From: Nonomuraea jiangxiensis
Lineage (GTDB): Bacteria; Actinomycetota; Actinomycetes; Streptosporangiales; Streptosporangiaceae
Assembly (NCBI RefSeq): GCF_900099965.1
Contig: NZ_FNDJ01000018.1
Span: 62,001 to 126,000, forward strand
Length of the DNA: 64,000 nt
Direction of reading: 5' to 3'
Both the position numbers and the translations under genes were made by a program. Positions 18,200-26,094 of the stretch are shown piece after piece. Each line of letters starts with the position of its first letter. Positions within the stretch are counted from its first letter, which is position 1. Below the pieces are notes generated by a model. The model had not been told where the DNA came from. It worked only from the letters and a program-made list of their open reading frames with translations, and searched no databases.

Positions 18200-18769
18200 C
18201 TACTGGGCCTTCGCCGCGCGCTTGGCCTCCTGCTTGGCTGAGCGCACGCGGGTCAGGCTGTCGGCGTCGACCACGTCGGCCACCGAACGGTATGACCCCT
18301 CCTCGCCGTAAAGTCCGGCCGCCTCACGCCAGCCTGACGGCTCGACCCCGAGTTGCTTGCCCAACAATGCCAAAAAGATCTGGGCTTTCTGCTTGCCGTA
18401 TCCCGGCAGGGCCAGCAATCGTTTCAGCAAGTCCTTGCCGTCGTCGACCCCGGCCCAGATCCGCTCGGGCTCCCCGTCGTAGTGCTCGACGAGGTAGGCC
18501 GCGAGCTGCTGGACCCTGGCCGCCATGGACTTGGGGTAGCGGTGCACGGCCGGTTTCTCCGCCAGCAGCGCGGCGAACGCCTCCGGGTCGTACGACGCGA
18601 TCTCCGCGGCGGTGAGGTCGTGACCCAGCCGTTGCGAGATCGTATAGGGCCCCGTGAACGCCCACTCCATGGGGATCTGCTGGTCGAGCAGCATGCCGAC
18701 GAGCAGGGCGAGAGGGCTGCGGCCGAGGAGCTCGTCTGCCTCGCTCCGCTGGGCAAGCTGGATGCGCAT
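18200..18769 (-). CDS. HhH-GPD-type base-excision DNA repair protein
   Basis: A 189-residue member of the actinobacterial HhH-GPD family, recognised by MRIQLAQRSEADELL, LALLVGMLLDQQIPMEWAFTGP and the helix-hairpin-helix LLALPGYGKQKAQIFLALL. The usual glycosylase Gly-Pro-Asp element is reshaped, so glycosylase activity is inferred from the fold. ATG at 18769 is preferred over 18835 because it matches the family N-terminus. A duplicated CTACTGGGCCT occurs at the stop codon. Divergent from the small gene at 18853. Confidence 0.85.
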   Translation of the reverse strand: MRIQLAQRSEADELLGRSPLALLVGMLLDQQIPMEWAFTGPYTISQRLGHDLTAAEIASYDPEAFAALLAEKPAVHRYPKSMAARVQQLAAYLVEHYDGEPERIWAGVDDGKDLLKRLLALPGYGKQKAQIFLALLGKQLGVEPSGWREAAGLYGEEGSYRSVADVVDADSLTRVRSAKQEAKRAAKAQ

Positions 18770-18852
18770 GGAGACAGCTTTGCACGAATGCGCACCGGGT
18801 GAAGTGAACACAGGCTCTGCGGAGCCTTGACACACTCCCGAGAAAGGGTGAA

Positions 18853-19149
18853 ATGAGAGCGCAAGTCGCCCTGCCAGACATTCCTGGGGGTTTGCCCCCA
18901 GTGTTCCAGAGGAATCTCACTCCTATGCTCGCTCTGGCCACACGGTTCCTCAGGGAGCCGGTCAGTCTCAAGCTGGCCGAAGAGTTCCTGACCGTGCCCG
19001 TGGACACGATCGACCGCTGTGTCGCCGACGTGTGCGCGTGCGCGCAGCATCTGGGCATCTCCGCGACGCCCGAAATCGTGGAGCGCGTCGCTCGCGAGCA
19101 CCTGCTCGCGATCGTCAACTCCGCCCCTCCGCCCAGAAGCCTCCGCTGA
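18853..19149 (+). CDS. Small helical protein, possible three-helix bundle family
   Basis: A 98-residue protein with GAAAGGG before the ATG. The body (TRFLREPVSLKLAEEFL, VDTIDRCVADVCACAQHLG, TPEIVERVAREHLLAIV) predicts three amphipathic helices. The layout is reminiscent of the three-helix-bundle dimerization domain found in many small actinobacterial proteins, but the match is by eye only. The N-terminal 24 residues could be dispensable if translation starts at the ATG at 18925. Function unknown. Confidence 0.6.
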   Translation: MRAQVALPDIPGGLPPVFQRNLTPMLALATRFLREPVSLKLAEEFLTVPVDTIDRCVADVCACAQHLGISATPEIVERVAREHLLAIVNSAPPPRSLR

Positions 19150-19233
19150 CGCAAGGGCGCTCCCCGATAACATCGGGGTCACCAGGCCGTGTTCTGCGCA
19201 ACGTTTGCGCCTGGAATACGAGAGAGTGAGGGC

Positions 19234-20784
19234 GTGCGCCGACACCGACGAGATCCCAGGGAGAGCACTCCGCCGGACGATGTGTTCAAGGAGATGGTGC
19301 AGGCGGCTCGCGAGCTGCTGGCCGTACGCACTCCGCTGGACGCTGAGCTGATGGTCTCCGACATGATCGGCGCCTGGTGGGGCCGGCGGGTCAGGGGCGG
19401 CGACGTGGAGCAGGTGCTCGGCGAGGGACTGGTCGACTACGCCGCCAAGGCGGGCACCCCCGCCTCGCTGACGCTGCTCATCTGCCTGGCCTACCTCGGC
19501 ACGGCCCGCCAGGGCGCCAAGGCCGAGGGCGCGGCCCTGGCCATGATGGAGTCGGGCGTGGCCCGGCCGGGCTGGGCCGACCGGGTGGGCGCGGTCAAAC
19601 CGGCCGGCTGCTATGTCTCCCGCGACGCCTACGGCGACCAGGACACGGTGATCTGCACCTTCGCCTACCGCTGGAACGAGCACGCGCTGCCCGAGGACCG
19701 CCACGCGCTCGTCATGGTGGTCGACTACAACATGAGCGGCATGGCCCGCGACGCCTGGGTGTCCTCGCAGGTCGACAAGCTGCTGGAGCAGGCCAGGGCC
19801 GAGGCGGCGGGCAATCCGCTGCTGCTGTTCGAGGAGATCCAGCCCGAGCAGGCCAGGGCGCTGCTCGACTCGGCCATGAAGGCCACCAAGGAGCCGAAGA
19901 CGCCGCCCCCGGTGAGCGAGAGCTACAGCGCCTACCACGCCTTCGCCCGCGCCCGGCTCAAGGCGCTGCCCCCGGGGCGCAAGCGGCCGGCGCCCCTGCA
20001 CATCGAGGCCCCGTACAGCAGGGAGCGGCGGGCCATGCTGGCGGCGGAGTTCCTGGCGTCCGACGCGGCCGAGCACCTGTCCGACCCTTCGGCGGCCTCG
20101 CGCTGCGCCGACCACATCATCGACTACGGGTGCGACCAGGACTTCAACCGGCCGCTGCGGGTCAGCCCGACCAAGTGCCAGACGTTCCTGCTGGACTGGC
20201 TGCCGCGCAAGGTGATGCTGAGCGTGGCCGAGCAGGAGGCGATGCCGCACGTCATGTCGGCGTGGGTGCGCTTCGCCGCCCGCCGCAGCGGGCTGCCCGA
20301 GCAGGGGCTCAAGGCCACGCTCGACGCCGTGTGGGAGGCCATCGGCAAGTTCCCCGAGGCCTACCGGGATCCGACGTCGTTCGGGCTGGACCGGCCGCTG
20401 CTGGAGCGGCTGCTGCCGGACGGCGACCTGTCGGCGCTGGCGCGGCGGGTCTTCGCCTTCCCCTATCTGCAGGGCACGCACAACGGGATCGATCTCGACC
20501 GGCTCAACCCGGCCGACGAGGCCGACCGCCGTACGTTACTCGAGCTCGACCACGGCGGCGCGATCGATCAGGAGCACCTGGCCTGGCACGAGGAGATCGC
20601 CACGCGGCTGTGGGAGGGCGACCCGCCGCAGTTGTGGGAGGCCGCGCAGCGGCTGCTCGACCTCGGCCACGACCGTCACGACGTGCTGCACGTGCTGATC
20701 GAGATCGCCGAGCGGATCGGCGGCGACCCCGAGGAGCTGGCGGCGGCACTCGACGACATCGCCGACATCCCCGACGAGATCTGA
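19234..20784 (+). CDS. Conserved actinobacterial protein with DUF1841-like C-terminus
   Basis: About 516 residues, no signal peptide or membrane segment. The C-terminal part (ATRLWEGDPPQLWEAAQR, LGHDRHDVLHVLIEIA) resembles DUF1841-type sequences widespread in Streptosporangiaceae; the N-terminal 400 residues are not recognised. The frame opens at 19189, but GTG at 19234 follows a purine-rich GAGAGAGTGAGGG and removes an uncharacteristic N-terminus; ATG at 19294 is another option. The next gene starts 20 bp later from its own apparent leaderless promoter. Confidence 0.7.
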   Translation: MRRHRRDPRESTPPDDVFKEMVQAARELLAVRTPLDAELMVSDMIGAWWGRRVRGGDVEQVLGEGLVDYAAKAGTPASLTLLICLAYLGTARQGAKAEGAALAMMESGVARPGWADRVGAVKPAGCYVSRDAYGDQDTVICTFAYRWNEHALPEDRHALVMVVDYNMSGMARDAWVSSQVDKLLEQARAEAAGNPLLLFEEIQPEQARALLDSAMKATKEPKTPPPVSESYSAYHAFARARLKALPPGRKRPAPLHIEAPYSRERRAMLAAEFLASDAAEHLSDPSAASRCADHIIDYGCDQDFNRPLRVSPTKCQTFLLDWLPRKVMLSVAEQEAMPHVMSAWVRFAARRSGLPEQGLKATLDAVWEAIGKFPEAYRDPTSFGLDRPLLERLLPDGDLSALARRVFAFPYLQGTHNGIDLDRLNPADEADRRTLLELDHGGAIDQEHLAWHEEIATRLWEGDPPQLWEAAQRLLDLGHDRHDVLHVLIEIAERIGGDPEELAAALDDIADIPDEI

Positions 20785-20789
20785 GCCTC

Positions 20790-20795
20790 TAGAAT
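20790..20795 (+). promoter_or_regulatory. Probable -10 box (TAGAAT), leaderless
   Basis: TAGAAT ends 8 nt before the ATG at 20804 and there is no ribosome-binding site, so transcription probably starts at the start codon. Confidence 0.55.
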
Positions 20796-20803
20796 CTCGT
20801 TCC

Positions 20804-21577
20804 ATGGCGATGTACACGCGCTTGGGCACCGGCCGTTACCAGGCGTCGGAGCACACCCAGGGGCCGTGGGACCCGGGCACCCAGCACATGGGGCCCGTCA
20901 CCGCGCTGATCGTGCACGAGCTCGCCACGACCGCCCCCCGGGCGGGGCTGGAGCTGTCCCGGCTGGTGGTGGACGTGTTCGCGCCCGTGCCGGTGGCCGA
21001 CCTGGAGATCGCGACCGATGTGGCCCGCGACGGCAAGCGCGTGCAGTGCCTGACCGCGAGCGTCTCGTCGGGCGGGCGCGAATACTGCCGGGCGAGCGCC
21101 TGGCGCGTCCGCGAGGCGCCCACGCCGGCCACGCCCGTCCCGGGGCCGCCGCCGCTCCCGCCGCCTTCCGCTGAGCACGCCGGCTCGTGGCTGACCTCGG
21201 GCTTCGGGTACGGCAGGGCGCTCGACTGGCGCTTCGTCACCGGCGGCCCCTTGGAGACCGGCCCCGCCACGGCCTGGGGCAGGCTCACGACTCCCCTGGT
21301 CGAGGGCGAGGAGACGACCCCGCTGGAGCGGCTGGCGGTGTTCGCCGACAGCGGCAACGGCATCAGCTCCGCGATCGACTTCGGCACCCACCTGTTCGTG
21401 AACGTGGACCTGACCATCTCCCTGTTCCGCACCCCGCGCGGCGAGTGGATCTGCATGGACGCCGCCACCGTCGTCGGCCCCTCCGGCCGCGGGCTGACCC
21501 GGTCCACCCTGTACGACGAGAGCGGTGAGGTGGGCACGGCAACGCAGACATTGTTCGTCGCGCCGAGGCAGCCATAA
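20804..21577 (+). CDS. Acyl-CoA thioesterase family protein (double hotdog)
   Basis: A 257-residue protein in the TesB-like thioesterase family. The N-terminal half contains ASEHTQGPWDPGTQHMGPVTAL-type sequence with the first hotdog helix, and the second half contains the DFGTHLFVNVDLTISLFR and WICMDAATVVGPSGRGLT region that usually carries the catalytic Asp/Gln/Ser set. It would hydrolyse acyl-CoA esters in the cytoplasm. A short Pro-rich linker (PVPGPPPLPPP) joins the halves. It sits 15 bp before pxpA, so co-transcription with the oxoprolinase operon is possible. Confidence 0.85.
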   Translation: MAMYTRLGTGRYQASEHTQGPWDPGTQHMGPVTALIVHELATTAPRAGLELSRLVVDVFAPVPVADLEIATDVARDGKRVQCLTASVSSGGREYCRASAWRVREAPTPATPVPGPPPLPPPSAEHAGSWLTSGFGYGRALDWRFVTGGPLETGPATAWGRLTTPLVEGEETTPLERLAVFADSGNGISSAIDFGTHLFVNVDLTISLFRTPRGEWICMDAATVVGPSGRGLTRSTLYDESGEVGTATQTLFVAPRQP

Positions 21578-21592
21578 GCCATGATGGGGAGC

Positions 21593-22348
21593 ATGGTGAT
21601 CGACCTCAACGCGGATCTCGGCGAGGGCTTCGGCATCTGGCGCCTCGGCGACGACCTCGCCCTGCTCGACGTCGTCACGAGCGCCAACGTGGCCTGCGGC
21701 TTCCACGCGGGCGACCCCGTGACCATCCGGCGCACGTGCGCGGCGGCGGTGGACCGCGGCGTGGCGATCGGGGCGCAGGTGTCCTACCGCGACCTGGCGC
21801 ACTTCGGGCGCAGGGAGATGGACGTCGAGCCGGAGGAGTTGTGCGCCGAGGTGCTCTACCAGCTCGCGGCCGTCGACGGCATCGCCAGGGCGATGGGCGG
21901 CCGGGTGTCCTACGTCAAGCCGCACGGCGCGCTCTACAACCGCATCTGCCGCGACAAGACGCAGGCGGCCGCGGTGATCGACGCGGTGGCCGACTACGAT
22001 CCCGGGCTGCCGGTGCTCACGCTGCCCGGCTCGGTCGTGCACGAGGTGGCGGCCGCCGAGGGGGTGCCCACGGTGAGTGAGGCGTTCGCGGACCGGGCCT
22101 ACACCCCCGAGGGGATGCTGGTGTCGCGGCGCGAGCCGGGTGCGGTCATCCACGACGTCGGCCAGGTGGCCGCCCGTGCCCGCCAGATGGCCGTGGAAGG
22201 CTCTGTGACGGCCGCTGACGGTAGTTCTGTACCAATTTCCGCGCGTTCCATCTGCGTCCACGGAGACACGCCTGACGCGGTCCGGCTGGCGCAGGCGGTG
22301 CGGGACACGTTGCTGGACGCCGGAGTGGTCCTGCAGGCGTTCGGGTGA
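21593..22348 (+). CDS. pxpA: 5-oxoprolinase subunit PxpA (LamB/YcsF family)
   Basis: A 251-residue LamB/YcsF protein with IDLNADLGEGFGIWRLGDD, ANVACGFHAGDP and VKPHGALYN. With PxpB and PxpC it forms the ATP-dependent 5-oxoprolinase that converts 5-oxoproline to glutamate, repairing a spontaneous product of glutamine and glutamate. The start at 21593 follows GGGGAGC; the in-frame ATG at 21581 gives four extra residues and GTG at 21596 is also possible. The stop overlaps pxpB by GTGA. Confidence 0.95.
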   Translation: MVIDLNADLGEGFGIWRLGDDLALLDVVTSANVACGFHAGDPVTIRRTCAAAVDRGVAIGAQVSYRDLAHFGRREMDVEPEELCAEVLYQLAAVDGIARAMGGRVSYVKPHGALYNRICRDKTQAAAVIDAVADYDPGLPVLTLPGSVVHEVAAAEGVPTVSEAFADRAYTPEGMLVSRREPGAVIHDVGQVAARARQMAVEGSVTAADGSSVPISARSICVHGDTPDAVRLAQAVRDTLLDAGVVLQAFG

Positions 22349-22965
22349 TCCGTCCCGTCGGGGAGCACGGGCTGCTCGCGGAGACCGGTTCGCTGGAGCT
22401 GTCGCATCGGGTGCACGCGGCGTTGCGGGCCGAGCGGCCGGAGGGGGTCGTGGAGATCGTGCCGGGGCCCGAGACCGTGCTCGTGGTGGCGCCGGGCGCG
22501 GATCAGGGGCGGTTGCGCGCCCGGCTGGAGGCGGTCGTGGACCGCGAGCGCGGCCGGACCGGCGCGGGCGCGGCCGAGGGGCCGGTGGTGACGATTCCGG
22601 TGGTCTATGACGGGGCCGATCTCGATTCCGTGGCGGCACTGGCGGGGATCCCGGTGGCGGAGGTGATCTCCCGGCACTGCGGGCGGGAGCTGGTGGTGGG
22701 GTGGCTGGGGTTCGCCCCGGGGTTCGCCTATCTCACCGGGCTCGATCCGGTGCTGGAGATGCCCCGGCTGGACACGCCTCGCACTTCGGTGCCGGCGGGA
22801 TCGGTGGCGGTGGCGGGGCCGTACTCCGCGGTCTATCCGGGGCCCTCGCCGGGCGGGTGGCGGCTGCTGGGTCGTACGTCCGTGCAGGTGTGGGACGTGG
22901 CGGCCGATCCGCCCTCGCTGTTCAGGCCCGGGATGCGGGTGCGATTCGAGCCGGTCGCGGCATGA
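22345..22965 (+). CDS. pxpB: 5-oxoprolinase subunit PxpB (KipI family)
   Basis: A 206-residue KipI/PxpB protein starting at GTG inside the pxpA stop (GTGA overlap). Recognisable elements are GEHGLLAETGS at the start, PVVYDGADLDSVA, and the C-terminal GWLGFAPGFAYLTGLD and VAGPYSAVYPGPSPGGW that characterise the carboxyltransferase-like domain. It partners with PxpC. Confidence 0.94.
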   Translation: MIRPVGEHGLLAETGSLELSHRVHAALRAERPEGVVEIVPGPETVLVVAPGADQGRLRARLEAVVDRERGRTGAGAAEGPVVTIPVVYDGADLDSVAALAGIPVAEVISRHCGRELVVGWLGFAPGFAYLTGLDPVLEMPRLDTPRTSVPAGSVAVAGPYSAVYPGPSPGGWRLLGRTSVQVWDVAADPPSLFRPGMRVRFEPVAA

Positions 22966-23792
22966 TCGAGGTGCTGGCGCCCGGCCCGTACGCGACCGTC
23001 CAGGACCTGGGGCGGCCCGGCTACGCCCACCTGGGGGTGCCCCGGTCGGGGGCGGCCGACGTGGGCAGCCTCAAGCTGGCCAACCGGCTCGTGGGCAATC
23101 CGGAGGGGCTGGCCGGGATCGAGCTGACGTTCGGCATGGCCAGGTTCCGCTTCCGCGACGGGGCGTGGGCTGCGCTGGCGGGCGCGCCGCTGGAGGCGGA
23201 GATGGGGGTGCCGTTCTGGGTGCCCGCGGGCGGGGAGTTGCGGCTGGGCGCGCCGGCGCGCGGGATGCGTACGTATCTGGCCGTGCGCGGGGGGATCGCG
23301 GTCGAGCCGGTGCTCGGCAGCCGGTCCACCGACTCGCTGTCGGGGCTCGGGCCCGAGCCGCTGCGGGCGGGCACACTGCTGCCCGTCGGCCCGCCCCTGG
23401 GCGGCATCCACGCGGACCTGGCGCCGCCGCCCGCGCCACGGCCGCCCGTGCTGCGGGTGCTGCCGGGGCCGCGCGCCGACTGGTTCGTCCCGGAGGCGCT
23501 GGACGTGCTGTGCGGGCGGCCCTACGAGGTCAGCCAGGACAGCAACCGCGTCGGCGTCCGCCTGCGCGGGCCCGAGCTCGCCAGGGCCAGGAACGGCGAG
23601 CTGCCGAGCGAGGGCATGGTGGTCGGGGCCGTCCAGGTGCCGCCGAGCGGGCAGCCGATCGTCTTCCTGGCCGACCACCCGCCGACCGGCGGCTATCCGG
23701 TCATCGGCGTCGTACGCGCCGCTGACCTGCCCGTCGCCGCCCAGCTCCGGCCGGGCGACCAGGTACGTTTCACAACTCGACGCGGCCCGTGA
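22962..23792 (+). CDS. pxpC: 5-oxoprolinase subunit PxpC (KipA family)
   Basis: A 276-residue biotin-dependent carboxyltransferase-like protein. It begins IEVLAPGPYATVQDLGRPGYAHLGVP and contains LAVRGGI, SQDSNRVGVRL and ADHPPTGGYPVIG. Translation is coupled to pxpB by an ATGA overlap. Its last 23 bp overlap the 3' end of the opposing phzF-like gene, so the two transcripts are antisense at their ends. Confidence 0.95.
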   Translation: MIEVLAPGPYATVQDLGRPGYAHLGVPRSGAADVGSLKLANRLVGNPEGLAGIELTFGMARFRFRDGAWAALAGAPLEAEMGVPFWVPAGGELRLGAPARGMRTYLAVRGGIAVEPVLGSRSTDSLSGLGPEPLRAGTLLPVGPPLGGIHADLAPPPAPRPPVLRVLPGPRADWFVPEALDVLCGRPYEVSQDSNRVGVRLRGPELARARNGELPSEGMVVGAVQVPPSGQPIVFLADHPPTGGYPVIGVVRAADLPVAAQLRPGDQVRFTTRRGP

Positions 23793-24600
23793 CGCACGTG
23801 ACGACGGAGCCGCCCACCCAGACCTCGCCCCCGGCGCCGGTGGAGATGTGGATCCGCCCCGCGTGCCCCACCGCGCTCCCCTGCGCCGCCACGTAGGGCG
23901 CCGTGGCCCGGCCGGTGCGCAGCAGCCACTGGGCGAGCGAGGCGTTCAGGCTGCCCGTCACGGGGTCCTCCACGGTGGAGCCCCGGTACGGGCTGAACGC
24001 CCGCACCTCGAACGCGTACGGCGACCCCGCCGGATACGGCCCCACCACGCCCACGTCGTGCGGCACCAGGCCGGGGCGCAGCGCCAGCACCGACTCGGCG
24101 TCGGCGAGCAGCACCCCGATCCAGCCGGGACCGTTGTCGGCCCACTCGACGTCCACGATGTCGTCCCTCTTGATCCCCAGGGACGCGGCGACCCGCGCGA
24201 CGAGCTCCTCCTCCACCGGCCCCGTGCGCATCAGCGGCGGAGCCTGGAACGCCAGCCCGTCGTCCGTCCTGCGCACGCGGACCAGCCCGGCCCCGCACTC
24301 CTGCACGATCTCCGTGCCGGCCCGCGGCCGGCCGCCCGCCTCCAGCCAGGCGTGGCAGGAGCCCAGCGTCGGGTGCCCGGCGAAGGGCAGCTCGGACTCC
24401 GTGGTGAAGATCCGCACCCGGTAGTCGGCCTCCGGCGTGGTCGGGGGCAGCAGGAAGGTGGTCTCGGCCAGGTTCGTCCACCTGGCGAACCGCTGCATCT
24501 CCGCGGTGCCCAGCCCGTCGCCGTCCAGGACGACCGCGAGCGCGTTGCCCTGGTAGGGCGAGGCGGGAAAGACATCGACTTGTGTGAAAGGTCGAGACAT
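23770..24600 (-). CDS. PhzF family isomerase/epimerase
   Basis: A 276-residue protein of the PhzF/DapF-fold family. Motifs are FPASPYQGNALAVVLDG at the N-terminus (with the conserved GNP/GNAL loop), RWTNLAETTFLLPP carrying the catalytic Glu, FAGHPTLGS, and VEDPVTGSLNASLAQWL. The phenazine enzyme PhzF isomerises DHHA, but most actinobacterial members have no assigned substrate and no phz genes are nearby. ATG at 24600 gives the standard N-terminus; 24639 is a longer alternative. It is divergent from sthA by 59 bp. Confidence 0.88.
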   Translation of the reverse strand: MSRPFTQVDVFPASPYQGNALAVVLDGDGLGTAEMQRFARWTNLAETTFLLPPTTPEADYRVRIFTTESELPFAGHPTLGSCHAWLEAGGRPRAGTEIVQECGAGLVRVRRTDDGLAFQAPPLMRTGPVEEELVARVAASLGIKRDDIVDVEWADNGPGWIGVLLADAESVLALRPGLVPHDVGVVGPYPAGSPYAFEVRAFSPYRGSTVEDPVTGSLNASLAQWLLRTGRATAPYVAAQGSAVGHAGRIHISTGAGGEVWVGGSVVTCVTGRVEL

Positions 24601-24659
24601 ATCCCGGAGTCTCCCAGAGAGGTCTTTTCCCGTTAACACGGCACCCGCAGACTGGGGGC

Positions 24660-26075
24660 GTGGCGGACTTTGATGTTGTGGTCCTGGGCTCGGGACCGGG
24701 TGGGCAGAAGGCCGCGATCGCGGCGGCGAAACTCGGCAAGAGGGTGGCGGTGGTCGAGAAACGGCACATGATCGGCGGGGTCTGCATCAACACCGGGACG
24801 ATCCCGTCCAAGACCTTGAGAGAGGCCGTGCTCTATCTCACGGGGCTCAACCAGCGCGACCTGTACGGCGCCAGCTACCGCGTCAAGGACGAGATCACGG
24901 TCACCGACCTCGGGATGCGCACCCAGCACGTGATCGGCCGCGAGATCCAGGTGATCCGCAGCCAGCTCGGCCGCAACCACGTGACCGTGCTGCAGGGCAC
25001 CGGCCGGTTCCTGGACGCGCACACCATCGGGATCACCCACGAGGAGGGCAAACTCGAGGAGACGAAGGTCACCGCCGACAAGATCGTGATCGCGACCGGC
25101 ACCTCGCCCGCCCGTCCCGGCAGCGTCGAGTTCGACGACAGGACCGTCATCGACTCCGACGCCATCCTGCACCTCGACCGCGTCCCCGAGACCCTGGTCG
25201 TGGTGGGCGCCGGGGTCATCGGCATCGAGTACGCCTCGATGTTCGCCGCCCTCGGCACCAAGGTGACGGTGGTGGAGCGGCGCGACCGCATGCTGGAGTT
25301 CTGTGACCTGGAGATCGTGGAGGCGCTGAAATACCACCTGCGCGACCTGGCGGTGACCTTCAGGTTCGGCGAGACCGTGGCCGCCGTCGAGCGCCGCCCC
25401 GGCGGAGCGCTGACCCTGCTGGAGAGCGGCAAGAAGATCCCCGCCGACTGCGTCATGTACTCGGCCGGCCGGCAGGGCAAGACGTCCGAGCTCTGCCTGG
25501 AGGCGGCGGGCCTGGCGGCCGACGACCGGGGCCGGATCACCGTGGACGGGAACTACGCCACGCAGGTGCCGCACATCTACGCGGTCGGCGACGTGATCGG
25601 CTTCCCCGCGCTGGCCGCCACGTCCATGGAACAGGGCCGGCTGGCCGCCCAGCACGCGTGCGGCGAGCCGGTCGAGGACATGCGCGAGCTGCCGCCCATC
25701 GGGATCTACACCATTCCGGAGATCAGCTTCGTCGGGAAGACGGAGGACGAGCTGACCAGGGACAAGGTGCCGTTCGAGGTGGGCATCTCGCGCTATCGGG
25801 AGCTGGCCAGGGGGCAGATCATCGGCGACTCGTACGGGATGCTCAAACTGCTCGTATCCTCCGAGGACCGGCGGCTGCTGGGCGTGCACGTGTTCGGCAC
25901 GGGGGCGACGGAGCTGGTGCACATCGGGCAGACGGTCATGGGGTGCGGCGGCACGGTCGACTACCTGGTGAACGCGGTGTTCAACTATCCGACGCTGGCG
26001 GAGTCGTACAAGGTGGCGGCGCTGGACGCGATGAACAAGATGCGGGTGGTGGCCCGGCTCACGGCGGGCATGTGA
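24660..26075 (+). CDS. sthA: Soluble NAD(P) transhydrogenase, SthA family
   Basis: A 471-residue FAD-dependent pyridine nucleotide-disulphide oxidoreductase. The FAD-binding motif is VVLGSGPGGQKAAIAAAKLG, the NAD-binding motif is VVVGAGVIGIEYASMFAALG, and the dimerisation domain ends with YKVAALDAMNKM. In place of the redox disulphide CxxxxC of lipoamide dehydrogenases it has GGVCINTGTIPSKTLREA: the first Cys remains but the second is Thr, as expected for transhydrogenases that do not use disulphide exchange. It would reoxidise NADPH with NAD. GTG start. Confidence 0.92.
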   Translation: MADFDVVVLGSGPGGQKAAIAAAKLGKRVAVVEKRHMIGGVCINTGTIPSKTLREAVLYLTGLNQRDLYGASYRVKDEITVTDLGMRTQHVIGREIQVIRSQLGRNHVTVLQGTGRFLDAHTIGITHEEGKLEETKVTADKIVIATGTSPARPGSVEFDDRTVIDSDAILHLDRVPETLVVVGAGVIGIEYASMFAALGTKVTVVERRDRMLEFCDLEIVEALKYHLRDLAVTFRFGETVAAVERRPGGALTLLESGKKIPADCVMYSAGRQGKTSELCLEAAGLAADDRGRITVDGNYATQVPHIYAVGDVIGFPALAATSMEQGRLAAQHACGEPVEDMRELPPIGIYTIPEISFVGKTEDELTRDKVPFEVGISRYRELARGQIIGDSYGMLKLLVSSEDRRLLGVHVFGTGATELVHIGQTVMGCGGTVDYLVNAVFNYPTLAESYKVAALDAMNKMRVVARLTAGM

Positions 26076-26094
26076 ACCGGGCCCGGTAGGTGGA